Below are positions 16,301-25,566 of a stretch of DNA of 64,000 nucleotides, one piece after another. The notes under the pieces were generated by a model, which searched no databases, had not been told where the DNA came from, and saw only the letters and a program-made list of their open reading frames with translations. Position numbers and translations under genes: made by a program. How positions within the stretch are numbered: the first letter of the stretch is position 1; each line of letters begins with the position of its first letter. This stretch comes from Bradyrhizobium sp. Tv2a-2 (GTDB lineage: Bacteria; Pseudomonadota; Alphaproteobacteria; Rhizobiales; Xanthobacteraceae): contig NZ_AXAI01000005.1 of the NCBI RefSeq assembly GCF_000472425.1, positions 1-64,000 on the forward strand, read 5' to 3'.

Positions 16301-17843
16301 GCCCGACGTCGCGATCGCCCCCGAAACGCCGAACCGGCGCGCGCTCATCCTACCGGGCGGAGGGATCCGGGTCGCCTACCAGGCCGGCGCCGTGAAGGCG
16401 CTGAGCGACAGCGGTCTGCGCTTTTCCTTCGCCGACGGGGCCTCCGGCGGCACGATGAATCTCGCGGCTCTGATGTCTGGCATTACGCCGGACGACCTCT
16501 GTGCGCGCTGGCGCAGCCTGGACGTCACCGATTTCGTCTCGCCACGTCCGTTGAGTGCCTATCTGCAGATCCCGGCGATCGGCGCCTTCGGCGGCTTTTC
16601 CGGAATCCACGGCAAGGTGTTTCCGCATCTCGGCATCGACATCGACAAGGTGCGACACGCCCGCTCGGTGCAGGCGACCTTCAACGTCTGCGATTTCGAC
16701 GACAAGATCGTCCAGCCCATTCCGCAGCGCCGCATGTCGCTGGAGCTGCTGCTCGCCGGCATCTCGCTGCCGCTGGTGACGCCGCCCGTGCGCTACGAGC
16801 ACCACACTTTCACCGACGCGGTGTGGATCCGCGACTCGAACCTGATGGCGACGGTGCGCGCCGGCGCCAACGAGATCTGGGTGATCTGGTGCATCGGCAA
16901 CACGCCGCGGTTCGAGAAGCGCCTGATCGAGCAATATGTCCACATGATCGAGATGAGTGCGCTCGGCGCGCTGCATGCCGAATTCGCCGAGATCGCCGCG
17001 CTCAACGCGCAGATCGCGCGCGGCGAGCGCCCCTACGGCCACGACCGCCCGATCGTCGTCCACTTCATCAAGCCCGCCTACCCGCTTCCGCTCGATCCGG
17101 ACTTGCTCGCCGGCCATATCGACACGCCCACCCTGGTCAACTCCGGCTATCGCGACGCGAGCGCCTATCTGGCGGCGATGACGCCAACCGGCATCGCGCT
17201 CGATCCCACGTCGACCAAGATGAAGACGCCGGGCCACGGCATCAATTTCCGCGAGGCGATGACCGGGCGGCTGACCTTCGGCGCCACCGATCCGCGCGCC
17301 GGCTATGACGACCCGGCCGCCATCCCGTTCACCCTCAAGGCCTCGATCGACATCCATGACATCGACAAGTTCGTCGCCACGAAGAGACATACCGGCGAAC
17401 TTACCGGACATTTGTACGCGCCGCGCGCCGGCTTCACGCTGCCCGGAACCAGCGGCGTCTTCCGCCTGTTCGCGCCGACCAAGGACCCCAGAGAGACCTG
17501 GATGGTCTACGAGATCGGTTATGAGCGGGACGGCAAGGCCTACTACTTCGCGGGCCGCAAGCACGTCCGTATCGGCCCCCCGTGGCGCGCCTGGACCGAG
17601 ACCACGACACTCTACGTGACGCTGCATGAGCGCGACGCGGCCGGGCCCGTGGTCGCGGCCGGCATCCTGCGCCTCAATTTGTTCGATCTCTTTGCGCTGC
17701 TCGGAACGTTGCATGCGACCGGCTGCGAGACGCCGATCGAGCGCTGGCGGGCGATCTGGCGCTTTGCGGCATTCTTCACGCGCGAGTTGTGGCGCACCTA
17801 TGTGCTGCGCCGGCCGGCCGCCAAGGCGGGAGCCAGGCCATGA
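16293..17843 (+). CDS. Patatin-like phospholipase with extra C-terminal domain
   Basis: The 516-residue protein has the oxyanion loop LPGGGIRVAYQAGAVKAL, the nucleophile motif GASGG with Ser51, and FTDAVWIRDSN with Asp175 as the likely dyad partner. This predicts lipid acyl hydrolase activity in the cytosol or at the inner membrane. After about residue 345 comes a second domain (ASIDIHDIDKFVATKRH, GTSGVFRLFAP, WMVYEIGYERDGKAYYFAGR) that I associate with the C-terminal part of some GMC-type cholesterol oxidases, here attached to the patatin instead. It overlaps the 47-residue gene by eight bases and the GMC fusion gene by four. Confidence 0.88.
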   Translation: MARPDVAIAPETPNRRALILPGGGIRVAYQAGAVKALSDSGLRFSFADGASGGTMNLAALMSGITPDDLCARWRSLDVTDFVSPRPLSAYLQIPAIGAFGGFSGIHGKVFPHLGIDIDKVRHARSVQATFNVCDFDDKIVQPIPQRRMSLELLLAGISLPLVTPPVRYEHHTFTDAVWIRDSNLMATVRAGANEIWVIWCIGNTPRFEKRLIEQYVHMIEMSALGALHAEFAEIAALNAQIARGERPYGHDRPIVVHFIKPAYPLPLDPDLLAGHIDTPTLVNSGYRDASAYLAAMTPTGIALDPTSTKMKTPGHGINFREAMTGRLTFGATDPRAGYDDPAAIPFTLKASIDIHDIDKFVATKRHTGELTGHLYAPRAGFTLPGTSGVFRLFAPTKDPRETWMVYEIGYERDGKAYYFAGRKHVRIGPPWRAWTETTTLYVTLHERDAAGPVVAAGILRLNLFDLFALLGTLHATGCETPIERWRAIWRFAAFFTRELWRTYVLRRPAAKAGARP

Positions 17844-20713
17844 ACCACGGCTACGACGTCGTCGTGATCGGCAGCGGATTTGGCGGCGCGGTCGCGGCGT
17901 GCCGGCTTGCGCATGCGGGCCGCTCCGTGCTGGTGCTCGAGCGCGGGAGGCGCTGGACGCCAGATCAGTATCCGCGCGACATCGACGATGCCTGGATCTG
18001 GGACCAGGACGCGCCGGAACGCCTCAATGGCTGGATCGACATGCGCTTCCTCGGACAGATGTGGGTTGCGCAGGGAGCCGGCGTCGGCGGCGGCTCGTTG
18101 ATCTACGCCAATATCTCGATCGACGCCAAGCCGTCCGCCTTCACGGCCGGCTGGCCATCGCAGATCAGCTACGATGCGCTGCAGCCCTATTACGAGCGTG
18201 TCGCCGACATGCTCGGCTCGCGCCCGCTCCCGGACGGCCAGCTGACACGGCGGTTCAAGCTGATGCGCGAGGCGGCCGGCAAGATCGACGAGGCCGCGCG
18301 CTTCCGGAAACTCGATCTCGCAGTCACCTTCGACGACGCATGGTCCTATGACCTGCCCGACGCCGTCAGTCCCAAGCATTCGAAGCCATGGACCAATCGC
18401 TTCGGCAAAGCGCAAGGCACCTGCGTTCACTGCGGCAATTGCGACATCGGCTGCGAGGTCCAGGCAAAGAACACGCTCGATCTCAACTACATCGCCGACG
18501 CCGAGCGGGCGGGCGCGATCGTGCAGCCGCTCTCGCTCGTGACTCACGTGTCGCCGGCAGCAGACGGCTGGCGCGTGCACTACGACCGCCTCGTCGATGG
18601 ACAGCGCGAGCCGGCGAGCGTTGTCGGCAAGCGGGTCGTGCTTGCCGCCGGCTCGCTCGGCTCGACCGAGATCCTGCTGCGCTCGCGCGATCAATACGGC
18701 ACGCTCGCCAATCTGAGCGCGCATCTCGGCCGTGGCTGGAGTTCCAACGGCGACTTCCTCACCCCGGCGCTTTACGGCGACCGCAGGATCGACCCGACCA
18801 TCGGCCCGACCATCACATGTGCGATCGACTTTCTCGATGGCAGCGAGAAAGGCGCACGGTTCTTCGTTGAGGATGGCGGTTTTCCGAACGTGCTGAGCAA
18901 CTATATCAAGGCCAAGTCCAAGCATGTCGGCCGCATCGGCGCGCGCGCCGCGTTCCTGCGCCAACTGCTTCGAAGCATGCCGGCCGTGGACGCGCTCGCC
19001 AATGTGATGCCCTGGTTCGGCCAGGGCGTCGATGCCGCGAACGGAAACTTCCATCTTGGCCGCCGCTGGTATGCGCCGTGGCGGCGCTATCTCGCGCTCG
19101 ACTGGGACGTTGCCGAATCAAAGGATGCGATCGACGGCCTGATCGGCATGCATGAGCGGCTCTCGGCTGCGACCGGCGGCGAGGCGATCGTGCCACTAAC
19201 CTGGTCGGTCCTGCATCAGCTCGTGACCCCGCATCCGCTGGGCGGCTGCGGCATGGCGGCGAGCCCGTCGGCCGGCGTGACCGACCATGCCGGGCAGGTG
19301 TTCGCTCATCCCGGCCTTTACGTCTTCGATGGCTCGATCGTGCCGCGGGCGATCGGGCTCAATCCTTCGAAGACGATCGCGGCGCTCGCCGAGCGCGGAG
19401 TGGAGCTGTTGCTCCAGGAGCAGACCGGCGTCGCGCCCGGGCTACGCTCGACCAGGCACCACGGCCGCGGCAAGGACCTGGAGGATCTGCAAGACCTGCC
19501 GCGCAGTCCCGTGCTGTCCTACCTGCAGAAGCAGGCTCAACCAAAAGCGCCGCGGCGCAAGACCGCCAATCTCGTCCCGACCAGCTATCCACTGCTCGCT
19601 GCCTTTGCGAGCACGCAAGTCTTCACGTGGATCTGGCAGTATCTCTCGCTGCGCCTTGGACCGCGCCACCGGTTTCTCACCTACGCAAACTCGGCTGGGG
19701 ACAAGGGCGTCTATCCGATGGCCGGCGGCGATGCGGAGGTGCGGATCGTGCTCGCGGGCGACTGGGCGACCGGCACTGACGAAGCCCATCGTATCGCCGA
19801 TCTGATGACGGCGTACCATCCGCACTACTCGATTCATCTCGGCGACGTCTATTATGTCGGCGGCCCCCTGGAGGTCGGCGAGAACTTTCTGGGCATCAAG
19901 AACCCACGGAACGAATATGAGCCGTGCACATGGCCGCGAGGTTCGATCGGCAGCTTCGCGCTCAACGGCAACCATGAAATGTACGCGCGCGGCGTCGCCT
20001 ATTTCGACCGGATGCTGCCGAACCTCGGCCTCACTGTGTACGGCAAGCCGTGCGGGCAAAAGGCAAGCTTCTTCTGCCTGGAGAACGAGCATTGGCGCAT
20101 CATCGCGCTCGACACCGGTTACAATTCGATCGACTGGCCGATCATCGAATTTTTCCGCTCGCCGCCCTGCGCGCTGCGCCCGGAGCAGATCGAGTGGCTG
20201 CGCGAGGTCGTGTGCCCCCGCAAGGACGATACGCGCGGGATCATTCTGCTGACTCATCATCAGTATTATTCGCGTTACGACTACTGGTATCCGACGCAGG
20301 CGAAGCAACTCGCCGAGTTCTTCTCCCGCCCAGTGCTGTGGTACTGGGGTCACGAGCATCGCATGGCGGTCTACCAGGAGTTCGGAGTGCCCGACGGCAT
20401 CCGCGCCTTCGGTCGCTGCATCGGCCATGGCGGCATGCCGGTCGACCTGCCGCCTGCAAAACCGAAGCATCGCGAATGCATCGTCGAATTCACCGACCAT
20501 CGACACTATCCGAACGACGAGAATCTGACGATCGGCTACAACGGCTATGCGCAGATGACGCTAAAGGGCGATTGCGTGACCGTGCAATACGTTGACATCG
20601 ATGGCACGGTGATCTTCACCGAGTTCTGGAAGGTCGACGCCGACGGCATGCTGCAGAGAATGCGCGATCAATGCAGCGGCTCCGGGACCGATCAGGGCAG
20701 CCTCCAGTCCTGA
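17840..20713 (+). CDS. Fusion of a GMC oxidoreductase (cholesterol-oxidase-like) with a calcineurin-like metallophosphoesterase
   Basis: One uninterrupted 957-residue frame. The GMC part (about residues 1-530) has YDVVVIGSGFGGAVAACRL, the GMC loop GAGVGGGSLIYANIS, a four-Cys cluster CVHCGNCDIGC near residue 195, AAGSLGSTEILLRS, and the active-site region HPLGGCGM (about 463) and GLNPSKTI (about 506). After a charged linker with LEDLQDLPRSP comes a metallophosphoesterase: LAGDWATG (about 641), HLGDVYYVGG (667), LNGNHEMYARG (708), LTHHQYYS (803) and WGHEHRM (835), all five metal-ligand blocks intact. ATG at 17840 overlaps the patatin stop as ATGA. No signal peptide. Oxidation of a hydroxylated lipid coupled to phosphate-ester hydrolysis is inference. 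Confidence 0.92.
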   Translation: MNHGYDVVVIGSGFGGAVAACRLAHAGRSVLVLERGRRWTPDQYPRDIDDAWIWDQDAPERLNGWIDMRFLGQMWVAQGAGVGGGSLIYANISIDAKPSAFTAGWPSQISYDALQPYYERVADMLGSRPLPDGQLTRRFKLMREAAGKIDEAARFRKLDLAVTFDDAWSYDLPDAVSPKHSKPWTNRFGKAQGTCVHCGNCDIGCEVQAKNTLDLNYIADAERAGAIVQPLSLVTHVSPAADGWRVHYDRLVDGQREPASVVGKRVVLAAGSLGSTEILLRSRDQYGTLANLSAHLGRGWSSNGDFLTPALYGDRRIDPTIGPTITCAIDFLDGSEKGARFFVEDGGFPNVLSNYIKAKSKHVGRIGARAAFLRQLLRSMPAVDALANVMPWFGQGVDAANGNFHLGRRWYAPWRRYLALDWDVAESKDAIDGLIGMHERLSAATGGEAIVPLTWSVLHQLVTPHPLGGCGMAASPSAGVTDHAGQVFAHPGLYVFDGSIVPRAIGLNPSKTIAALAERGVELLLQEQTGVAPGLRSTRHHGRGKDLEDLQDLPRSPVLSYLQKQAQPKAPRRKTANLVPTSYPLLAAFASTQVFTWIWQYLSLRLGPRHRFLTYANSAGDKGVYPMAGGDAEVRIVLAGDWATGTDEAHRIADLMTAYHPHYSIHLGDVYYVGGPLEVGENFLGIKNPRNEYEPCTWPRGSIGSFALNGNHEMYARGVAYFDRMLPNLGLTVYGKPCGQKASFFCLENEHWRIIALDTGYNSIDWPIIEFFRSPPCALRPEQIEWLREVVCPRKDDTRGIILLTHHQYYSRYDYWYPTQAKQLAEFFSRPVLWYWGHEHRMAVYQEFGVPDGIRAFGRCIGHGGMPVDLPPAKPKHRECIVEFTDHRHYPNDENLTIGYNGYAQMTLKGDCVTVQYVDIDGTVIFTEFWKVDADGMLQRMRDQCSGSGTDQGSLQS

Positions 20714-20776
20714 CATCCCTGACGAGGCAATCGCGGATCGCGGCCAAGGCGGCGGAGGTCGCGGATTTCGCTCTGC

Positions 20777-21718
20777 TCATCTTCCCCATCGCAGTGCCAG
20801 CGCATCGAGATCCTTCGCAAGCTCCAATAGCCCCGCGCGCGTCGGAGCCGGCAGTGGCTGCAGCGGATGGCGCACCGCATCCGACCGTATCACGCCGCCG
20901 GCCTGCATCAGCGTCTTGGCCGCGCGCAGGCCACATTGGCGGTTCTCGTAATTGATCAACGGCAGCCAACGGGCATAGGCGGCCTTCGCCTCATCGCGGC
21001 GCCCCGCGAAATAGGGATCGATGATCTGGCGGATGCCGTCGGGATAGCCGCCGCCGGTCATTGCGCCGGTCGCGCCCGCATCGAGATCGGCCATCAGCGT
21101 GATCGCCTCCTCGCCGTCCCACGGGCCTTCGATGGCGCTACCGCCCGCCTCGATCAGGCCGCGCAGCTTGGCTGCCGCCATCGGCACCTCGACCTTGAAA
21201 TAGCGGATGTTGGCGAATTCCTTGGCCAGCCGCGCCAACAGCGCGACCGACAGCGGCGTGCCCGCGACCGGCGCATCCTGGATCATGATCGGGATCTGGA
21301 TCGCCTTCGACAGCACCTGGAAGAACTCGTAGACCGCCTTATCGTCGACCCGGAACGTGGCGCCATGATAGGGCGGCATCACCATGACCATGGCGGCACC
21401 TGCCTGTTGGGCCTCGCGGCTGCGGGCGGCGCAGACCGCTGAGGAGAAATGACTGGTGGTGACGATGACCGGAACCCTCCCCGCCACATGTTCCAGCACT
21501 GCATGCATCACCGTATCGCGCTCGGCATCGGTCAGCACAAACTGCTCGGAGAAATTGGCGAGGATGCAGATGCCGTGCGAGCCGGCATCGATCATGAAGT
21601 CGACGCAGCGGCGCTGCCCGTCGAGATCCAGTTCCCCGCGGTCGTCGAAAATGGTCGGTGCGACCGGGAAGACGCCACGGTAGGGCCGGACGGACGGATT
21701 TGAGGCAGCAGCTGACAT
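20777..21718 (-). CDS. Dihydrodipicolinate synthase/N-acetylneuraminate lyase family protein
   Basis: The 313-residue TIM barrel starts with VFPVAPTIFDDRGELDLDGQRRCVDFMIDAGSHGICILANFSEQ, has the Schiff-base lysine in IRYFKVEVP and the GATGAMTGGGYPD loop. Members aldolise or dehydrate 2-keto acids; the ANFSEQ loop (instead of GTTGE) makes true DapA unlikely and suits a sugar-acid dehydratase or aldolase. It is convergent with the GMC fusion and is the only gene on its strand here, so its role is not given by context. The first ATG is right at the conserved start. Confidence 0.9.
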   Translation of the reverse strand: MSAAASNPSVRPYRGVFPVAPTIFDDRGELDLDGQRRCVDFMIDAGSHGICILANFSEQFVLTDAERDTVMHAVLEHVAGRVPVIVTTSHFSSAVCAARSREAQQAGAAMVMVMPPYHGATFRVDDKAVYEFFQVLSKAIQIPIMIQDAPVAGTPLSVALLARLAKEFANIRYFKVEVPMAAAKLRGLIEAGGSAIEGPWDGEEAITLMADLDAGATGAMTGGGYPDGIRQIIDPYFAGRRDEAKAAYARWLPLINYENRQCGLRAAKTLMQAGGVIRSDAVRHPLQPLPAPTRAGLLELAKDLDALALRWGR

Positions 21719-22012
21719 GGGCGTTTCCTTGAACGTTTCCCCGAGTGATCTTGGCGGCGCGAGACCGCCACCATTGCCGCCACTATGGCAGCGCCGTAAT
21801 GGCGCGGCAACCGGAAGACCATCGATCGATGAACTTCATCCGGCTTCACATCGACGAAGCACAGTGGACGGAAGCAGGCGCAGTCTTTTCGTAATTCCGA
21901 TGCCATCTTATCGATCCCTAAACCTCATTTGTGGGAAAGGCCCACGCTTTGCTTCCGGCGCGGACCTCCCGCTTTTAAAATGCGGCACGATTTCACGAGG
22001 AATCCCGTTCCG

Positions 22013-23458
22013 ATGACGACGCGAAGAGATTTCCTGCGCATCCTGCCGGCGGCGGCGACGATACCCTTCTGGGGCGCCCCGCGGGCGCGCGCCACCCAAC
22101 GCATCATCCTGAACGACGCGAGCCGCCTCAGCCCGACCCCCGTCGCCAAGCATGTCACGATCGCGAAGGCGGAGACCAACGACCTGATCGCGCGCATCCG
22201 CGCCGAGCTGAAGGAGGCAGCCGCTGAGCATCGTCCGGCCGCGGCGTCGGTCGCGCGGCACTCGATGGGCGGCCAGAGCCTGCCGCGCGACGGCACCGCG
22301 ATCTCGCTCGACGGCGGCCCGCTGGAGATGGACACCGCTGCCAAGACCTATCGCACCTCGGCGGCAAATCGCTGGTGGGACGTGATCCGCATCCTCGATC
22401 CGCGCGGCTTCTCGCCTGCGGTGATGCAGTCCAATAGCGATTTCGGCGTAGGCAGCACCTTCTGCGTCAACGCCCATGGCTGGCCGGTGCCGCATGGCCC
22501 GTTCGGCTCGACGGTGAGGGCGATCCGCATGGTGCTGGCCGATGGCACGCTTGTGCAGTGCTCGCGCACCGAGAACGCCGAACTGTTCTCGCTTGCCATG
22601 GGCGGCTATGGCCTGTTCGGCATCATCGTCGATCTCGATGTCGAGATGACGCCGAACGTTCTGCTCGAGCCCCGCTTCGAGCGGATGATACCGGAGAAAT
22701 TCGCAGACGCCTTCACCCACGCGATCGACACGGATACCTCGCTCGCCATGGCCTATGGCCGCATGTCGGTCTCGCGCAAGACTTTCTTCGATGACGCGCT
22801 GATGGTGACCTACCGGCCGGTCACAAACCCGCCGGCGACGCTGCCGCCGGTCGCAAGCGCGGGAAAATTGACGGGCTTTCAGAACGACATCTACCGCGCG
22901 CAAACGGGATGGGAAGTCGCAAAGGGGCTGCGCTGGTTCATGGAATCGCGCATCGGGCCCGCGATCACCGGCAGCCATGCGACGCGCAACTCGCTGATGG
23001 CCGAGCCGGTCTCCAACCTCGCGCAAAATGATTTGCGGCGCACCGATATCCTGCACGAGTATTTTGTCGCACCCGAGCGCTTCGGCGAATTCGTCGCGGC
23101 GTGCCGTGACATCATCCCCAAATCGCGCGCTGAGTTCCTGAACGTCACGCTGCGCTATGTCGCCGAGGACCACACCCCCGTGCTGACGATTGCGCCGGTC
23201 CGCCGCATCGCTGCGGTGATGTCGTTCTCGCAGGAGACCTCGCCCGAAGGCGAGATCGACATGATGCAGCTGACCGAAGCGCTGATCGATCGCGTCACGG
23301 CCATCGGCGGCGCCTTCTATCTGCCCTATCGTCTGCACGCCCGCCGCGACCAGGTGGAGAAGGCCTATCCGGCGGCCGCCGCATTTGCCGCTGCCAAACG
23401 GCGTTACGATCCCAACCTCCTGTTCCGCAACGCGATGTGGGACACCTATTTCGCATGA
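22013..23458 (+). CDS. Tat-exported FAD-binding (PCMH-type) oxidoreductase
   Basis: The 481-residue protein begins MTTRRDFLRILPAAATIPFWG, a twin-arginine signal. The mature part has SVARHSMGGQSLPRDG, where GGQS is typical of the PCMH FAD fold, and GGYGLFGIIVDLDVEMTPN, with a C-terminal RYDPNLLFRNAMWDTYFA like berberine-bridge and D-lactate-type oxidases. It acts in the periplasm. In-frame codons upstream of 22013 give a longer frame but lack the signal. CACGAGGAA lies upstream. The gene heads a four-gene run with membrane partners. Confidence 0.85.
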   Translation: MTTRRDFLRILPAAATIPFWGAPRARATQRIILNDASRLSPTPVAKHVTIAKAETNDLIARIRAELKEAAAEHRPAAASVARHSMGGQSLPRDGTAISLDGGPLEMDTAAKTYRTSAANRWWDVIRILDPRGFSPAVMQSNSDFGVGSTFCVNAHGWPVPHGPFGSTVRAIRMVLADGTLVQCSRTENAELFSLAMGGYGLFGIIVDLDVEMTPNVLLEPRFERMIPEKFADAFTHAIDTDTSLAMAYGRMSVSRKTFFDDALMVTYRPVTNPPATLPPVASAGKLTGFQNDIYRAQTGWEVAKGLRWFMESRIGPAITGSHATRNSLMAEPVSNLAQNDLRRTDILHEYFVAPERFGEFVAACRDIIPKSRAEFLNVTLRYVAEDHTPVLTIAPVRRIAAVMSFSQETSPEGEIDMMQLTEALIDRVTAIGGAFYLPYRLHARRDQVEKAYPAAAAFAAAKRRYDPNLLFRNAMWDTYFA

Positions 23459-23468
23459 AGGGACAAGG

Positions 23469-23882
23469 ATGGACCGCTATCGCATCGGAGCCCTGCTGCT
23501 GGGAGCAGCGCTGCTGTTTGCCGCCGCAACCGACTACATTCCGGCCTTCATCGATTCGGAAGGCCGCGTATTCGGCCTGTTCCATCTCGACATCTACAAG
23601 GATGCGCTCCATGTCGTGTCAGGATTGTGGGCGCTCGCCAGCGCTTTGAGTCGTCGCAGCGCCATCTTCTTCCTGCGCGTGTTCGGCACGCTGTATTTTC
23701 TCGATGGCGTGATGGGCGTGTTCACGGGGTCCGGCTATCTCGACCTCTCCATCTTCATCGACGGCATCCGCAACGTCTCCCCGACGATAAAATTCCTCTC
23801 CAGCGTGCCGCATCTCGGCCTCGGGGCCTTCGGCATCGCCGTCGGCTTCTCGCCCTGGCGCACAAGCAGCGTGACGGTATGA
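23469..23882 (+). CDS. Four-helix membrane protein (DUF4383-like)
   Basis: The 137-residue protein starts MDRYRIGALLLGAALLFAAA and has about four membrane segments, with HLDIYKDALHVVSGLWALAS and FFLRVFGTLYFLDGVMGVF resembling DUF4383-type proteins. It starts 10 bases after the FAD oxidoreductase and overlaps the next gene by four bases. It may be a membrane partner of the exported oxidoreductase. Confidence 0.75.
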   Translation: MDRYRIGALLLGAALLFAAATDYIPAFIDSEGRVFGLFHLDIYKDALHVVSGLWALASALSRRSAIFFLRVFGTLYFLDGVMGVFTGSGYLDLSIFIDGIRNVSPTIKFLSSVPHLGLGAFGIAVGFSPWRTSSVTV

Positions 23883-24994
23883 GCTTTTGGCGCAAGGCGC
23901 TCTATGCAGCCGTGGCGCTCGCCGTGCTTGGGGCGATTGGAATTGGGGCGACCATCGTTAGCGTAGAAACATTCTGCGTCGCCGATGGACCCACGCCAAA
24001 GATCACGTCGGATTTTGGAATCACCGACGAAGGCTATGCCCGCCAGCAGGGCGACAGCTTCCTCACCTTCCCCGAATGGTACATCGTCCACGCCTATAAT
24101 GATCTCGCGGGCGTAACGGAGCGGGCTTCGGAATCAGATTTCGATTATCTCGCCAGCGTCCGCGGCTTCTGGAGCAGCCTGTGCGGCGCGACGCGGCAGG
24201 CCTCGACCTCGGGACCCGCGACCGCCGATCAGAAGGCGACCAATTACATCATCGGCTTCAGCTTCACCCTCGAAATGGCGCTGCAGGGCGCCTATGACCG
24301 GAGCATCGGCGCTTTGAGCGAATGGACCACCGGGGGACGCAAGACTGCGGAGGATGCGTTCAATGCGGCGCTCTGGAAGGAATATGGTGCGTTCCTCTAC
24401 CAGACGCCGTGGTATCAATTCCCCTTCGGCGCCAGGCTCAAGCAGTTCTGGCGCGAGACACCGTTCGTTCCCTCGGTCCGCGCGGTGGAACGGCGCGGCT
24501 CGCTCAGCCTGCAATATGGCGGACGCGCCGGCTATGCCGCGCTGATGCGCTTCATTGCCGGCTACGATCCGGCGGATCTCACCATCAAGAGCGTGGTCGG
24601 CGGTCTGTCACCGGCCGAATTGCAGGGTATCGGCGGCGTCAAGGTGATCCGCGAGGTCGTGGGCGCCAATGGAGAACGCGGCGTGCTGGTCGAGACCGCG
24701 CGCTATGCCGCCTTCGATGCCTTTGTCCGGGAACTGACACAACATTCAGGCGCCGCGCTGCTCGAGATCGCGGGCAGTCATCGCATCCTGATCACGGTGA
24801 TTGTTCCCGGAGAGGACGGCAATGTGACCACTGAATTGACGGCGTCCGGCGGCGTTCCCATCTTCAACCTGAAGATACAGGCCTCGCCAGGCCGACGCCG
24901 CGTCGGCGTCGACACCCCGGTGCGCACTTTGGTAAAAGATGTCCATCGGATCGAGGCGGCGGGATACAAATTCGAGCATGCCTATGACTATTGA
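23879..24994 (+). CDS. Membrane-anchored periplasmic protein of unknown function
   Basis: The 371-residue protein has an N-terminal anchor or uncleaved signal (KALYAAVALAVLGAIGIGATIV), then a large soluble region with FLTFPEWYIVHAYNDLA, NYIIGFSFTLEMALQGAYD and YQTPWYQFPFG. I recognise no catalytic motif. ATG overlaps the upstream stop as ATGA, and the next reading frame starts inside its last 11 bases. It probably works with the exported FAD protein. Confidence 0.75.
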   Translation: MSFWRKALYAAVALAVLGAIGIGATIVSVETFCVADGPTPKITSDFGITDEGYARQQGDSFLTFPEWYIVHAYNDLAGVTERASESDFDYLASVRGFWSSLCGATRQASTSGPATADQKATNYIIGFSFTLEMALQGAYDRSIGALSEWTTGGRKTAEDAFNAALWKEYGAFLYQTPWYQFPFGARLKQFWRETPFVPSVRAVERRGSLSLQYGGRAGYAALMRFIAGYDPADLTIKSVVGGLSPAELQGIGGVKVIREVVGANGERGVLVETARYAAFDAFVRELTQHSGAALLEIAGSHRILITVIVPGEDGNVTTELTASGGVPIFNLKIQASPGRRRVGVDTPVRTLVKDVHRIEAAGYKFEHAYDY

Positions 24995-25313
24995 GAGAAC
25001 CAGATCGGCGAGGGTCATATCTATTAAAATCATGCCGGTCGGCCGGCTTCCGCTTAGCGGGCTGCTTGCGGTCGTCGCGATCTGGTTTCTCGGCATGGGC
25101 GCTGCGGCGACGCTGGTGCAGCCCGACGCAGTGATAGGTTTTGGACCGCCTGCAAAGATGATCCCGGCCGTCGTCTGGTCTAACGGCTATCTGCTCAATG
25201 CCGGCCGCTTCACCGTCGCCGCCCGGACCGGGCCCGGTACGGTAAAGAGCCTCTATGCCGCCGGCGCATGGTTCGTCTGGCCGATCATCGCGCGAGGCTG
25301 CGGTCGAGGCTAA
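24984..25313 (+). CDS. Small membrane protein, last gene of the FAD oxidoreductase run
   Basis: The 109-residue frame from MTIERTRSARVISIKIMPVG has one clear membrane helix (GLLAVVAIWFLGMGAAATLV) and a second weaker one near the end (SLYAAGAWFVWPIIA). It overlaps the preceding gene by 11 bases. No family recognised. The start is the first ATG with overlap coupling; an in-frame ATG 45 bases earlier is possible. The 250 bases after it, to 25566, show no convincing gene. Confidence 0.6.
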   Translation: MTIERTRSARVISIKIMPVGRLPLSGLLAVVAIWFLGMGAAATLVQPDAVIGFGPPAKMIPAVVWSNGYLLNAGRFTVAARTGPGTVKSLYAAGAWFVWPIIARGCGRG

Positions 25314-25566
25314 CCGAACCGGCATCGCGCGTTGCCGCAATCCGCCTTGCGGAAGAAATTTTCATTGTTGCCCGGCGTGGCCGAACGATGTCCAAACAAG
25401 ACCACAGAGCAAGGCGACGTTTCGAAGAAAATCGATCGCGCTCTGGCGCGCGCGCCGTCATTGGTGGTAAAGTTACGTGCCGCTTCGGCCGTTGCCGAGG
25501 CCGGCTTTGCCGAAGTCCGGCCGTCCATCAGCGCGACATCGACGCCGATTGAACAGGAGAGCCGCG

